Source: Paracoccaceae bacterium
GTDB lineage: Bacteria; Pseudomonadota; Alphaproteobacteria; Rhodobacterales; Rhodobacteraceae
Reading direction: 5' to 3'
Assembly (NCBI GenBank): GCA_026706985.1
Contig: JAPOXR010000074.1
Coordinates: 1-64,000, forward strand
Length of the DNA stretch: 64,000 nucleotides
Below the pieces are notes generated by a model. It searched no databases, was not told where the DNA came from, and saw only the letters and a program-made list of their open reading frames with translations. Shown in pieces: positions 19,230 to 28,699 of the stretch (position 1 is the first letter of the stretch; the number at the start of each line of letters is the position of its first letter). A program made the position numbers and the translations under genes.

Positions 19230-20150
19230 ATGCCCATCAATATACCTGAGAAACTTCCCGCCTATCACGTTTTGTTACGCGAAGGGGTCATGGTGATGAG
19301 TGAAACCCGGGCCCGGCGGCAGGACATACGGCCGCTGGAAATCGGGCTGCTCAATCTGATGCCGAAAAAAATTCAGACCGAGACACAGTTCGCCCGATTG
19401 ATCGGCGCGACACCGCTGCAGATCAATCTAACGCTGATCAGGATGTCAGAGCATCAATCCAAAACCACCGCGGCTGCGCATATGGAAGCGTTTTATGAAC
19501 CTTTCCGTGCAATTCGGCAGCGGAAATTTGACGGGTTGATCGTCACCGGCGCGCCTATTGAGCATCTTGCTTTCGAGGATGTGACCTATTGGGATGAATT
19601 GTTGGAAATCTTCGATTGGGCGCAGACAAACGTGCATTCGTTGTTCGGCGTCTGCTGGGGTGCAATGGCGATGCTCTGGCATTGGCATGGTGTCGAAAAG
19701 CGGATGCTGAAGAAAAAAGCATTCGGCTGCTTCCACCACAGAAACAATTGCCCGACCTCTCCGCTCCTGCGTGGATTCTCCGATGAATGCGTGATTCCGG
19801 TGAGCCGCTGGACAGAAGTCACGGCGGAAGACATCAATGCGAACGCTGATCTGAGGGTTCTTCTGGATTCAGCGCAGGTCGGCCCATGCCTGATTGAGGA
19901 TTTGGCCAGGCGGGCGGTCTATATCTTCAACCATTTCGAGTATGACACCGGGACATTGGCGGAAGAGTATGCGCGTGATCTGGCGAATGGCACTCCGATC
20001 AACCTGCCGGGGAATTACTTTATAGGTGATGATGCGGGTAATCCGGCGAGAAACAGATGGCGCAGCCATGGCCATCTCCTGTACGGGAACTGGGTGAATG
20101 AAATCTATCAGAGCACGCCATTTGATCTGAATGCGATCGGCGATCGATAA
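19230..20150 (+). CDS. metA: Homoserine O-acyltransferase MetA
   Basis: MetA activates homoserine with an acyl group from succinyl- or acetyl-CoA as the first step of methionine synthesis. The protein is 306 residues, the usual length. The nucleophile is Cys142 in FGVCWGAM, and the His/Glu pair is in YIFNHFEYD near residue 235. [14 protein letters not shown] at 41-54 is a family signature. Many alphaproteobacterial MetA enzymes use acetyl-CoA rather than succinyl-CoA; residue 111 is Glu here (PIEHL), which in this family favours acetyl-CoA, so an acetyltransferase is the better guess. It follows the P-loop gene at 8 bases and precedes tetR at 1 base. It fits with the methionine synthase parts at 38917-41389. 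Confidence 0.96.
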   Translation: MPINIPEKLPAYHVLLREGVMVMSETRARRQDIRPLEIGLLNLMPKKIQTETQFARLIGATPLQINLTLIRMSEHQSKTTAAAHMEAFYEPFRAIRQRKFDGLIVTGAPIEHLAFEDVTYWDELLEIFDWAQTNVHSLFGVCWGAMAMLWHWHGVEKRMLKKKAFGCFHHRNNCPTSPLLRGFSDECVIPVSRWTEVTAEDINANADLRVLLDSAQVGPCLIEDLARRAVYIFNHFEYDTGTLAEEYARDLANGTPINLPGNYFIGDDAGNPARNRWRSHGHLLYGNWVNEIYQSTPFDLNAIGDR

Positions 20151-20151
20151 G

Positions 20152-20781
20152 ATGCAACCGAGTTTGGAACGGCGCGGATATCACCACGGCAATCTGAAGC
20201 AGGCGCTTGTCGGCGCTGCGCTTGAACTGATTGAGGAAAAGGGGCCGCTGGCCTTTACCATCGCCGAAGCCGCAAAACGGGCCGGCGTGTCCGCTGCCGC
20301 CCCCTACCGCCATTTTGGATCACGCGATGAGCTCCTGGCGGAAACAGCGCTGCAGGGTTTTGAACTCTTCGCCGACCTGTTGGAATTCGCCTATAATGGC
20401 GGCAAGCCGAGCCCAATGACCGCATTTGAGAGGACCGGCCAAGCCTATCTGACATTCGCGCGCCGCCATCCCGGTCACTATATCGCGATGTTTGAATCCG
20501 GAATCCCGATCAACAGCACGGCGGAACTCGCCCGCGCCGCCCTGCGGGCCAAATCCGTGATCGAAGCCGCTTCACAAAAGCTGGTTGCCCATATCCCTCC
20601 GGAACGAATGCCCCCTGCGGCCATGATCAGCGATCATATCTGGGCAATCAGCCATGGAGTTGTCGAACTTTTTGCCCGCGGCGGTCGCGGTGACCGTTCT
20701 CCCTATTCGCCGGAAGAATTGCTTGAATCCGGAATTGGTATCTATCTTCGCGGCCTCGGCCTCGTCGATCCCGACAAATAA
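20152..20781 (+). CDS. TetR-family transcriptional regulator with WHG C-terminal domain
   Basis: A 209-residue regulator. The N-terminal DNA-binding domain has the helix-turn-helix FTIAEAAKRAGVSAAAPYRHF, written here in two parts: FTIAEAAKRAGVS then AAPYRHF, around residues 35-58. The C-terminal half carries the HDHIWAISHGVVEL-like segment of the WHG family. The ATG at 20152 starts right after metA; an ATG at 20131 would overlap metA by 20 bp. The effector and targets are unknown. A palindrome at 20834-20848 just downstream might be its own or its neighbour's operator. Confidence 0.9.
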   Translation: MQPSLERRGYHHGNLKQALVGAALELIEEKGPLAFTIAEAAKRAGVSAAAPYRHFGSRDELLAETALQGFELFADLLEFAYNGGKPSPMTAFERTGQAYLTFARRHPGHYIAMFESGIPINSTAELARAALRAKSVIEAASQKLVAHIPPERMPPAAMISDHIWAISHGVVELFARGGRGDRSPYSPEELLESGIGIYLRGLGLVDPDK

Positions 20782-20796
20782 ATTTTCGGGTTTCCC

Positions 20797-20826
20797 TTGA
20801 CAGGCGCCGCCACCGCCCCATATGAA
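20797..20826 (+). promoter_or_regulatory. Promoter-like pair upstream of the DUF2852 gene
   Basis: TTGACA at 20797-20802 and TATGAA at 20821-20826, 18 bases apart. The -35 is perfect and the -10 fair. The transcript would have a leader of about 155 bases before the DUF2852 gene. Confidence 0.5.
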
Positions 20827-20833
20827 TAGTGTA

Positions 20834-20848
20834 AATGTAATTAACATT
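20834..20848. promoter_or_regulatory. Short palindrome after the DUF2852 promoter
   Basis: AATGT (20834-20838) and ACATT (20844-20848) flank five bases. The site lies just past the -10 element, where a repressor could act. The upstream TetR protein is a candidate binder, by proximity only. Confidence 0.35.
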
Positions 20849-20988
20849 AACATTTCACCAACCCGATCGGCAGTTGCCGGCATTCAGTTAAGGTGAAGTG
20901 AAAGGTCCCGTAGGACACCGGAAGCGCGGCGGTCATCGCGTTCAACATACCGGTCGAAGATTTCGGCCATGTTTCGGAGAGACACTTA

Positions 20989-21366
20989 ATGAACTCGACA
21001 ACTGGAAGCCCACGATCAGTCATTGCCTGGATTGACGGCCAGGGCAAACTTGCCTGGATCGCGATCATGGTCATCGGATTTATCGTGTTTTGGCCAGTCG
21101 GCCTCCTCGTCCTATTCTATCTCATTTGGAGCAAGCGCATGTTTAATTGTGATAAATCTGTCAGCAAGGTTCTTGGGCGACGCTATCGGTTCCGCCCTTC
21201 GGGAAACGCGGCATTCGACAATTACAAGGAACAGACCCTGCAGCGCCTTGAAGATGAACAGGCGGCTTTCGAAGAATTCCTGAGACGACTGCGCGAAGCC
21301 AAGGATAAGGCCGAATTCGACCAGTTCCTGGATGAACGGTCAAGACAGGCTGACGCAACCTCGTAA
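20989..21366 (+). CDS. DUF2852 membrane protein
   Basis: A 125-residue protein of the alphaproteobacterial DUF2852 family, function unknown. Residues about 20-45 form one hydrophobic segment (AWIAIMVIGFIVFWPVGLL), and the C-terminal half is a charged, helical tail probably forming a coiled coil (YKEQTLQRLEDEQAAFEEFL). It would sit in the inner membrane with the tail in the cytoplasm. The ATG at 20989 follows GGAGAG. A terminator follows the gene. Confidence 0.85.
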   Translation: MNSTTGSPRSVIAWIDGQGKLAWIAIMVIGFIVFWPVGLLVLFYLIWSKRMFNCDKSVSKVLGRRYRFRPSGNAAFDNYKEQTLQRLEDEQAAFEEFLRRLREAKDKAEFDQFLDERSRQADATS

Positions 21367-21391
21367 TCCACCCGCAACGAACCCACATACT

Positions 21392-21424
21392 GGCTCCGGC
21401 GGCGATGCGCCCCGGAGCCTTTTT
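21392..21424 (+). terminator. Rho-independent terminator after the DUF2852 gene
   Basis: GGCTCCGG (21392-21399) pairs with CCGGAGCC (21412-21419), directly followed by five T (21420-21424). This is a textbook intrinsic terminator. It separates the DUF2852 gene from bpt. Confidence 0.85.
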
Positions 21425-21500
21425 CATGCGTAGGCAACCGCGGTTCTTGCTGAAACACGCCTGCGCTGTTACCCGGACGTCATTCACTGGGCCGATCACC

Positions 21501-22262
21501 ATGCCGCTCAAACCAGATCAACTTCCGGCATTTTTTTTCTCCAATTCGGACGCCTGCCCCTATCTTCCCAACCGGGTGGAGAGAAAACTCTTCACTTATG
21601 CCGGCAACCGGCTTGCAGCCCAACTCTATGATGAGTTGATAAAATTCGGGTTCAGGCGATCGCAGTACGCGCTCTACAGAACCGCCTGCCCATCCTGCTC
21701 AGCATGTCTTCCGGTGCGGATCCGAACCCGGGCCTTCCAGCCGAGTAACAGCCAGAAACGCATTCTGCACCGCAACCGGATGATCAAGCGGCGGATTTCA
21801 GAACCGGTTGCGGATCATCGACAATTCGAACTGTTCCAGAAATATCTGCGGACCCGTCACCAGGACGGCAGCATGGCTGAAATGACCGAGACCGACTATG
21901 TCGAGATGCTGGAGTCAACGGCGGCACGCACGAGGCTGGTTCTCTATCACGATAAAGGAGATGCGCTGGTCGCGGCATGCATAACCGACATTATGAATGA
22001 CGGAATCTCAATGCTGTATTCGTATTTCGATCCGGATGCGAAAGCGGCATCGCTCGGAAAATTCATGGTTCTGGACCATGTCCGGATCGCCCTGCGCTTA
22101 AGTCCCAGATTTCAGTATGTCTATCTGGGCTACTGGATTCCGACAGCCCGGAAAATGGATTACAAATCGCATTTCTCGGCACTCGAAGTTCTGCGCGACG
22201 GAGAATGGCGGGATATCGGGAATCCGGACGATTATCTGCCGGATCAGTTTCCGCCGCTGTAA
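21501..22262 (+). CDS. bpt: Aspartate/glutamate leucyltransferase (arginyltransferase family)
   Basis: This enzyme moves an amino acid (Leu in bacterial Bpt) from its tRNA to the N-terminus of proteins starting with Asp or Glu, marking them for ClpS/ClpAP breakdown. The 253-residue protein has the family cysteine signature: Cys19 in DACPYLPNR and CPSCSAC at 63-69. LGYWIPTARKMDYKSHF near residue 213 is also typical. The ATG at 21501 matches the family N-terminus; the frame opens at 21405, but those residues sit over the terminator. No good ribosome-binding site precedes it. It is convergent with the TRAP operon, with an 8-base gap. Confidence 0.94.
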   Translation: MPLKPDQLPAFFFSNSDACPYLPNRVERKLFTYAGNRLAAQLYDELIKFGFRRSQYALYRTACPSCSACLPVRIRTRAFQPSNSQKRILHRNRMIKRRISEPVADHRQFELFQKYLRTRHQDGSMAEMTETDYVEMLESTAARTRLVLYHDKGDALVAACITDIMNDGISMLYSYFDPDAKAASLGKFMVLDHVRIALRLSPRFQYVYLGYWIPTARKMDYKSHFSALEVLRDGEWRDIGNPDDYLPDQFPPL

Positions 22263-22269
22263 CGCGCCT

Positions 22270-24624
22270 CTACCCGGCAAGCAGGCCCGGGACCAGGGTC
22301 ACAATGTCCGGTATCAGCCAAAGCAGAACCAAGCCGATAACCTGGATGATGACGAATGGGGCGACCCCACGGTAGATTTGACCGGTAGTCACCTCCGGTG
22401 GAGCCACACCGCGCAGATAGAACAGGGCGAAGCCGAAGGGCGGGGTCAGAAACGAAGTCTGGAGATTTACCGCGATCATAATGGTGACCCATGCGGGATC
22501 AAATGTCCCACCATAGATCACCGGCCCCACAATCGGGACAACAATGTAAATGATTTCAAGGAAATCGAGAACAAATCCGAGAATGAACAGGATAACCATG
22601 ACAATGAGAAATACGACCCATTCGCGGTCGAAGCTGCGCAGGAAATCCTGAATATAGTGCTCGCCTCCGAAGGAAATCACCACCAGATTCAAGATCTGTG
22701 ATCCGATCAGGATTGTGAACACCATCGACGTGACCTTCGCGGTTTCACGCACCACCGGAGTCAGCACCTGCCTCCGGAAAAGAACCCAAAGCGCGTAGAG
22801 CAGGCCGATCATCGCCGTGCTGTAGGCTGCCTGGGCAACAAGAAATGCGATCCAATCATCTATACCAACCGTGTCGAGGGTTATCCTCATGTCAAAATTG
22901 ATCCCGGCCAGGATCAGGATCACAACCGAAAAACTGGCAATCAAAATCAGCTGACCGCCTTTTTTCTCCTCTTTGAGGGCCCTGTAGCCGGCAAGCATGA
23001 TGGCACCGGCGGCACCGAGCGCGGCGGCCGGAGTCGGGTTTGTGATCCCACCGAGAATGGAACCCAGCACTGCAATGATGAGCACCAAAGGCGGAAACAC
23101 CACCCGGATCAGTTCATTCTTCGACAAAGTGATTGCCGCGTGCCAACAGCCATAACCCGTGGCCGCGAGTGGAATCGCCAGCATCAAAAATAACATTCCC
23201 GACGAAGTCAGCGGCGAAATAAAGGCGATATCAATCGCCAGTGCCCCGGCCACGCCAGCGGCACCAATCCACAATGGACGTGCGTCAGCAGCCAGCGACG
23301 CACCTCTCGCCGCCGACAGCACAAGACACATCAACATGAAACCCACCGCTACTCCCGATGACACCGGGGCGGCATTCATCAGCTGCGCATCCCGCGCTGC
23401 GGAAAGCTCCTCATCCGTTAATTCACGGCGGCTGGAATCGCCGCCCGAAGCATCGATTTCCGCCTGCCTGGCTACCGACAGATCCCATTTCTCCTGACCG
23501 TGCAGGGCAATCATCGAATCCCGGCATTTGTCCGATACTTTGGTTCTCAGCTCTGCCGATTCACCGAATTCGGTGTAGCGCTGAACTTCCAGATCACGAC
23601 TGCCGACCATGCCGGCGAAGCTGGCGGCAATGAGCACCGATATCATGCAGGCGGGAACTCCGAGGAACCAGATCAGGCGGTGCCGCAGGGGCACTATTTC
23701 CCCGCTACGGCCGATTGCGGGCACCGGCGGCGCCTTGGTCGGGTTGATCAACGCGTAACCGAAGGCCAGCAGGGCGTAGAGCGCCGCCAACATAATACCG
23801 GGAAGGATCGCAGCCTGGAAAAGCGTTCCCACAGAAACCACCGCCGCCTTGCCGAGATAGGTCAGTGCATCCGAACATCCGGCGGCACTTGCCCGTGTTT
23901 CCTGCGCCGTCGCATAAATATCGGCCGCCAATGTTCCCAGCAGAACGATAACGATCGAAGGTGGGATGATCTGACCCAGCGTGCCCGATGCGGAAATGAC
24001 ACCGGTCGCCAGTTCAGGTGAATAGCGGTTCCGGAGCATGGTCGGCAGCGACAACAACCCCATGGTCACCACGGTAGCGCCGACGATGCCGGTCGATGCC
24101 GCCAGAAAAGCACCAACGACGACCACGGAAACCGCGAGTCCGCCCGGCAGTGGACCGAATACGCGTGCCATCGTGGTCAAAAGATCATTGGCAATGCGGG
24201 AGCGCTCAAGCGTGATTCCCATGAGCACGAACATGAGCACAGCCAGCAGGGTTTCGATCGATTGCCCGGCAAGCACACGCTCATTTATACGGTTGACGAT
24301 AAACGACACCCGCCGGTCCAGCGCCTCTTCCCATCCGTTGGGGAACACCGGCTGCTCAATAACCGGCAGATCCGGGTATCGGAAATGCGAGATATCAATT
24401 CGTGCGACGCCGGAATCAACGAGTGCGGCATAGGCGGCACTGGATGTGTCAACTGCCTCGTGGATGAGTAGACCGGCGCTGTCCAGCAGCGAAATAATGC
24501 CGAAAGAAATGATGGCCGAACCACCGATCGCAAAGGCGACCGGAAATCCTGACAGAATTCCGCCGAACAGGCAAAGGAACACAATGATCAGGCAGATTTC
24601 AATTCCATCAAGGCCAAAAATCAT
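22270..24624 (-). CDS. dctM: TRAP transporter large permease subunit (DctM type, long form)
   Basis: DctM is the multi-helix channel of tripartite ATP-independent periplasmic transporters, which import organic acids and similar solutes with sodium. This one has 784 residues against about 430 for the basic family, with extra helices and two polar loops, one after helix 1 (about residues 48-115) and one near residues 370-420. The family core is clear: ASTGIVGATVVTMGLLSLP and SGTLGQIIPPSIVIVLLG in the first half, and NPTPAAALGAAGAI with QTSFLTPPFGFALFYLRG in the second. The long form is known in marine alphaproteobacteria. It is the last gene of the operon, 15 bases after dctQ. Confidence 0.93.
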   Translation of the reverse strand: MIFGLDGIEICLIIVFLCLFGGILSGFPVAFAIGGSAIISFGIISLLDSAGLLIHEAVDTSSAAYAALVDSGVARIDISHFRYPDLPVIEQPVFPNGWEEALDRRVSFIVNRINERVLAGQSIETLLAVLMFVLMGITLERSRIANDLLTTMARVFGPLPGGLAVSVVVVGAFLAASTGIVGATVVTMGLLSLPTMLRNRYSPELATGVISASGTLGQIIPPSIVIVLLGTLAADIYATAQETRASAAGCSDALTYLGKAAVVSVGTLFQAAILPGIMLAALYALLAFGYALINPTKAPPVPAIGRSGEIVPLRHRLIWFLGVPACMISVLIAASFAGMVGSRDLEVQRYTEFGESAELRTKVSDKCRDSMIALHGQEKWDLSVARQAEIDASGGDSSRRELTDEELSAARDAQLMNAAPVSSGVAVGFMLMCLVLSAARGASLAADARPLWIGAAGVAGALAIDIAFISPLTSSGMLFLMLAIPLAATGYGCWHAAITLSKNELIRVVFPPLVLIIAVLGSILGGITNPTPAAALGAAGAIMLAGYRALKEEKKGGQLILIASFSVVILILAGINFDMRITLDTVGIDDWIAFLVAQAAYSTAMIGLLYALWVLFRRQVLTPVVRETAKVTSMVFTILIGSQILNLVVISFGGEHYIQDFLRSFDREWVVFLIVMVILFILGFVLDFLEIIYIVVPIVGPVIYGGTFDPAWVTIMIAVNLQTSFLTPPFGFALFYLRGVAPPEVTTGQIYRGVAPFVIIQVIGLVLLWLIPDIVTLVPGLLAG

Positions 24625-24639
24625 TGCGGCTATCCGGAG

Positions 24640-25527
24640 TTATGCCGATTTCGGCTCGACCTGCCCGGTCGATGCGTCCGGATCGGAAAACCGGCCGTCT
24701 GATTCCGGCCCGCCGCGGAATTCGAGCAGTGAGCGGAAAAAGAATGCCACCGCCTGCAGAAAAACAAGTGCGGTGAAAGCGACCAGTAAAACCTTGAATA
24801 GAAAATAGGCGTCGAAACCGTTTGGAGAAAATCCGATCGTCTCCACATTCCAGCGCACGGCCCGGGATTTTGCCAACAGCCTTTCCAATGAATCCGACGC
24901 CGAAGGTTTCGGCACGATCATATGGCGCCACATGAAAAACCAGGAATAGATCCAAAGCAGGCACATCGCCGGCATCATGAAAAGCAGCGACCCGGCCATA
25001 TCGATGATTTTCCGCGTCCGGTAGGATGCCCCGGCGTAGAATAAATCGACCCTCACATGGCCGCCCTGGATAAAAGTATAGCCACAGCATAGACAGACAA
25101 TCATCGCGTTGTAGAGTTTCAACTCCTCGCCATACCAGCTGAGATCCTTGGTGAATGTGTAACCGAATGGGCCGATCGAGATTTCCGCCACTCGGAAAAT
25201 CCGCTGCAGCACAATGATGATGACCTGCTGAATGACCATGATCAGGCCTGCCCAGGCGACCGTTCGCCCGATCACATTGCCAATGCCCTCTAACAGCCGG
25301 ACCGATCCCCACATAATCCCGGGCCGCCAGATTCCTACCGCAGTCAGGAGGATCAGTGCCACCAGAATGACATACAGCAATTCAACCGAAGAGCCGTAAT
25401 AGATAAACCGCATAAGTGACTGTTTATCGGACCAGTTCAGCCACAGGTCCGGGTTCAGCACGGCAAAGGCGAAATTCGTGAAGGCCAATCCCAGATTGGT
25501 GAAAAATCCAAGCAGTAACTCTAGCAT
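24640..25527 (-). CDS. dctQ: TRAP transporter small permease subunit (DctQ type)
   Basis: DctQ supports the large permease in the membrane. The protein is 295 residues, longer than the usual 160-200, with extra sequence between the second and third helices. Hydrophobic helices are visible near residues 45-65, 88-110, 150-170 and 250-275; FIQGGHVRVDLFY is the typical DctQ signature. It lies between dctP and dctM. Its long form matches the long DctM beside it. Confidence 0.88.
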   Translation of the reverse strand: MLELLLGFFTNLGLAFTNFAFAVLNPDLWLNWSDKQSLMRFIYYGSSVELLYVILVALILLTAVGIWRPGIMWGSVRLLEGIGNVIGRTVAWAGLIMVIQQVIIIVLQRIFRVAEISIGPFGYTFTKDLSWYGEELKLYNAMIVCLCCGYTFIQGGHVRVDLFYAGASYRTRKIIDMAGSLLFMMPAMCLLWIYSWFFMWRHMIVPKPSASDSLERLLAKSRAVRWNVETIGFSPNGFDAYFLFKVLLVAFTALVFLQAVAFFFRSLLEFRGGPESDGRFSDPDASTGQVEPKSA

Positions 25528-25574
25528 CTCTCTGAAGTTCCGCTGCCTTCAAGCAGAATTCCAGCTTCTGGAAA

Positions 25575-25602
25575 CAGGCTTTCCCCGGACGGGGAAAGCC
25601 TG
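25575..25602 (-). promoter_or_regulatory. Intercistronic hairpin between dctP and dctQ
   Basis: CAGGCTTTCCCC (25575-25586) and GGGGAAAGCCTG (25591-25602) form a perfect 12-bp stem with a 4-base loop. No T-run follows in the minus-strand direction, so it is not a strong terminator. Hairpins here usually protect or partly end the binding-protein mRNA, giving more DctP than permease. Confidence 0.75.
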
Positions 25603-25617
25603 CCTGATTGTTCAGCG

Positions 25618-26697
25618 CTAAAACGCGGCAACGCGGTTCCGCTGGTTGACGAACTCACCCGACGATGCGCCAAGCCACGCCGATGACGTATTCATTGAAT
25701 TGAAATAGCTGTCATAGATCGACTTGTAGAGCGGGTCGCCGAGATTGGCATCCAGGACGGTCTTCGCAGCACCGCCGAACGCGTCCCAAACCGTGTTCGG
25801 GAACACATTCACCTCGACACCGGAGGAAATCAATCTCTGCAGGGCAGCCGAGTTATTGGCCAGAAACAGCGTCAATGTCCATTCATGCGCATATGCGGCC
25901 ACAGACTCAATCACGCCTTGATGTGCCGGTGAAAGCGACTCGAAGACATCGCGGTTTGTTGCCAGCGACAAGGCGGCGCCGGGCTCATGGAATCCTGAAG
26001 TGTAGTAGATCTTCGTGATTTCCTGGAAACCCGCCTTTTCATCCGCCCACGGGCCGATCCATTCGGTGCCGTCAATCGCCCCCGACGCCAGCGCCTGGTA
26101 GACTTCCGCACCCGGAAGGTTCTGTACTGAAGCCCCGAGTTCACCCAACGACTTGCCGCCTAGACCGGGCATCCGGAATTTCAATCCGTTGAAATCGTCC
26201 GGGCTCTCGATACGGTTTCTGAACCAACCGCCGGCCTGGGCACCCGTATTTCCGGCAATGAAGGATTTCAGTCCGAAAATCTCGCCGAGTTCATCATGCA
26301 GTTCCATTCCACCCATATGGTAATACCAGATGGTGAGTTCCTCGGCTGTCATGCCGAACGGAACGCTGGTGAAGAAAGCGTAGCCCGGATGCTGACCGAG
26401 AAAATAGTAATCGGCGGCATGATACATATCCGCCTGACCAGCGGTCACAGCATCAAAGCACTCAAACGGGCCAACCAACTCACCCGCCGCCTTCAGATCG
26501 ACTGTCAATTGTCCGTCGGTCAGCTTGGTAATCCAGTCAGCACAAAATTGTGCGGAATCATGCACACCGGCAAGGCCGCGGCCCCAACTGGTGACCAGAG
26601 TCAGTGTCCGGTTTCCCTGCGCGATGGCGGGAGCCGCCAAAGTCGCGGCAGCTGTTCCCCCGACAGCGGCAGTGGTAAGAAATGAACGTCTATCCAT
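25618..26697 (-). CDS. dctP: TRAP transporter substrate-binding protein (DctP type), Tat-exported
   Basis: The periplasmic receptor of the TRAP system. The 359-residue protein begins with MDRRSFLTTAAVGGTAAA, a twin-arginine-type signal with cleavage expected after APAIA. The body has the DctP fold, including KFRMPGLGGKSLGELGASVQ and QALASGAIDGTEWIGPW; the related mannitol/alpha-keto acid binding group has such WIGP segments, so the ligand may be an alpha-keto or similar organic acid (inference). The ATG at 26697 follows GAGGGA; an upstream ATG at 26712 is too close to it. First gene of the TRAP operon. Confidence 0.92.
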   Translation of the reverse strand: MDRRSFLTTAAVGGTAAATLAAPAIAQGNRTLTLVTSWGRGLAGVHDSAQFCADWITKLTDGQLTVDLKAAGELVGPFECFDAVTAGQADMYHAADYYFLGQHPGYAFFTSVPFGMTAEELTIWYYHMGGMELHDELGEIFGLKSFIAGNTGAQAGGWFRNRIESPDDFNGLKFRMPGLGGKSLGELGASVQNLPGAEVYQALASGAIDGTEWIGPWADEKAGFQEITKIYYTSGFHEPGAALSLATNRDVFESLSPAHQGVIESVAAYAHEWTLTLFLANNSAALQRLISSGVEVNVFPNTVWDAFGGAAKTVLDANLGDPLYKSIYDSYFNSMNTSSAWLGASSGEFVNQRNRVAAF

Positions 26698-26817
26698 CTT
26701 GTTCCCTCGCATTCGCCTGAATTGGCAATTTCTGCCTCGGCACCAAACAGCAATTGGATGCGGTCTGCAACCAATTCCTCGCCGTCACCTGCCGGCGGGC
26801 TGGATTACAGGAGTTTG

Positions 26818-26846
26818 TTGACGGAGTTTTGCTGGATGACTAATTT
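26818..26846 (+). promoter_or_regulatory. Promoter of ilvBN
   Basis: TTGACG (26818-26823) and TAATTT (26841-26846) with 17-base spacing. The leader before the ilvB start at 26870 is short, with no room for a leader-peptide attenuator. Confidence 0.55.
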
Positions 26847-26869
26847 GTCCGCCCCGAACGGAGAACCCT

Positions 26870-28684
26870 ATGAGCAACCAGCCCCCTGCGCCGTCCGACC
26901 CAGGTCCGGCAGCCACAACCGGCTCGAACAGGCTTGACGGTCTGATGACCGGGGCCGAAATTGTAATCCAGGCGCTCAAGGATCATGACGTATCGGTTGT
27001 GTTCGGCTATCCCGGCGGCGCCATTCTTCCGATTTATGACAGCTTGCCCAAAGGCGCGTCAAACCTGATCCATCACGTACTGGTCCGCCACGAGCAGGGT
27101 GCCCTCCACGCCGCCGAAGGTTATGCCAGAGCCACCGGCAAGCCCGGAGTGGTGTTTGTGACTTCCGGCCCGGGCGTGACCAATTCGGTCACCGGCCTCG
27201 CCGATGCCAAAATGGATTCGGTACCGGTTATCGTCATTTCCGGCCAGGTTCCGACATTCATGATCGGGACCGATGCCTTTCAGGAGGCTGACTCGGTCGG
27301 CATAACCCGCTCATGCACCAAGCATAACTGGCTGGTTCAGGACACCAATGAAATCGCCGAGGTCATTCACTCGGCATTTCATATAGCCACCAGCGGGCGT
27401 CCGGGCCCGGTGCTGATCGACCTTCCCAAGGATGTTCAGATCGCACTGGGCAAATACGAGCCGCCATCGAAACTGCACAGGCAGCGCTACCAGCCGGTCA
27501 TGACCCCGGATACGGACAATGTTGAAACCCTTGCGGAATGGATGGAAACCGCTGAGCGGCCGATCTTTTACACGGGTGGCGGGGTGATCAATTCGGGTGA
27601 GGCGGCATCCGCCAGGCTGCGCGAATTGGTGGATGCGACCGGTTTCCCGATCACCTCTACCGTCATGGGCCTCGGTTCTTACCCGGCATCAGGGAAACAC
27701 TGGCTCAGCATGCTGGGCATGCATGGCAGTTATGAAGCCAATCTGGCAATGCATGGCTGCGATCTGATGATCAATGTCGGGGCGCGGTTCGATGACCGTA
27801 TCACAGGCCGTATCGCGGACTTCAGCCCGAACTCGCGCAAAGCCCATATCGATATTGATCCGGCATCAATCAATAAAGTGATCAAGGTCGAACTCGGAAT
27901 TCTGGGCGATGCCGCGATTTCACTGGAGATGCTGCTCGAGGCGTGGAAGCGGCGCGGCGGGCGAACCAACCGGCCAGCGCTCAGGCGGTGGTGGCAGCAG
28001 ATAGATGAATGGCGCGCTAAAGACTGTTTCCGCTACCGGGCGAATGCGGAGGAGATCAAGCCGCAATATGCACTGGAGCGCCTGCAGGCCTTGACTAAGG
28101 ATCTGGATCGTTTCGTGACCACAGAAGTCGGCCAGCACCAAATGTGGGCGGCACAGTTTCTGCACTTCGAAGAACCTCGGCGCTGGCAGACTTCCGGCGG
28201 GCTTGGAACGATGGGTTACGGATTTCCCTCTTCGCTTGGCATTCAATTGGCGCATCCAGGATCGCTGGTGATCAATATTGCCGGCGAGGCAAGCTGGCTC
28301 ATGAATATGCAGGAGATGAGCACCGCGGTGCAGGAAAACGCACCGGTCAAGCAGTTCATTCTGAACAATGGCTATCTCGGCATGGTACGACAGTGGCAGG
28401 GGCTGTTGCATGAGGGAAATTACAGCCAATCCTGGTGCAGCTCCCTGCCCGACTTCGTGCAGCTCGCACGAGCCTTCGGGTGGAAAGGCATCACCGTGTC
28501 GCAACCGGACAAACTCGATGACGCGATCCGGGACATGCTCAGCTATGAGGGGCCGGTGATTCTCGACTGCCGGGTCACCAAGGAGGAAAATTGCTTTCCC
28601 ATGATTCCGGCCGGCAAGCCGCATAACGAAATGTGGTTTGAACCACCGGCTTCCGGCGACGAACCGCAATCAGTGACCGTGTAA
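26870..28684 (+). CDS. ilvB: Acetolactate synthase, large subunit
   Basis: Catalyses the first common step of valine, leucine and isoleucine synthesis, joining two pyruvates or pyruvate with 2-oxobutanoate, using thiamine diphosphate, FAD and magnesium. The 604-residue protein has GYPGGAILPIYD near residue 45, the catalytic Glu in RHEQGALHAAEGYA near residue 74, and the cofactor motif GEASWLMNMQE...LNNGYLGM near residue 475. The GEAS form in place of GDGS is usual in alphaproteobacteria. GGAGAA precedes the ATG. ilvN follows after 15 bases. Confidence 0.97.
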   Translation: MSNQPPAPSDPGPAATTGSNRLDGLMTGAEIVIQALKDHDVSVVFGYPGGAILPIYDSLPKGASNLIHHVLVRHEQGALHAAEGYARATGKPGVVFVTSGPGVTNSVTGLADAKMDSVPVIVISGQVPTFMIGTDAFQEADSVGITRSCTKHNWLVQDTNEIAEVIHSAFHIATSGRPGPVLIDLPKDVQIALGKYEPPSKLHRQRYQPVMTPDTDNVETLAEWMETAERPIFYTGGGVINSGEAASARLRELVDATGFPITSTVMGLGSYPASGKHWLSMLGMHGSYEANLAMHGCDLMINVGARFDDRITGRIADFSPNSRKAHIDIDPASINKVIKVELGILGDAAISLEMLLEAWKRRGGRTNRPALRRWWQQIDEWRAKDCFRYRANAEEIKPQYALERLQALTKDLDRFVTTEVGQHQMWAAQFLHFEEPRRWQTSGGLGTMGYGFPSSLGIQLAHPGSLVINIAGEASWLMNMQEMSTAVQENAPVKQFILNNGYLGMVRQWQGLLHEGNYSQSWCSSLPDFVQLARAFGWKGITVSQPDKLDDAIRDMLSYEGPVILDCRVTKEENCFPMIPAGKPHNEMWFEPPASGDEPQSVTV

Positions 28685-28699
28685 CAGGCGGAGAGTCAC

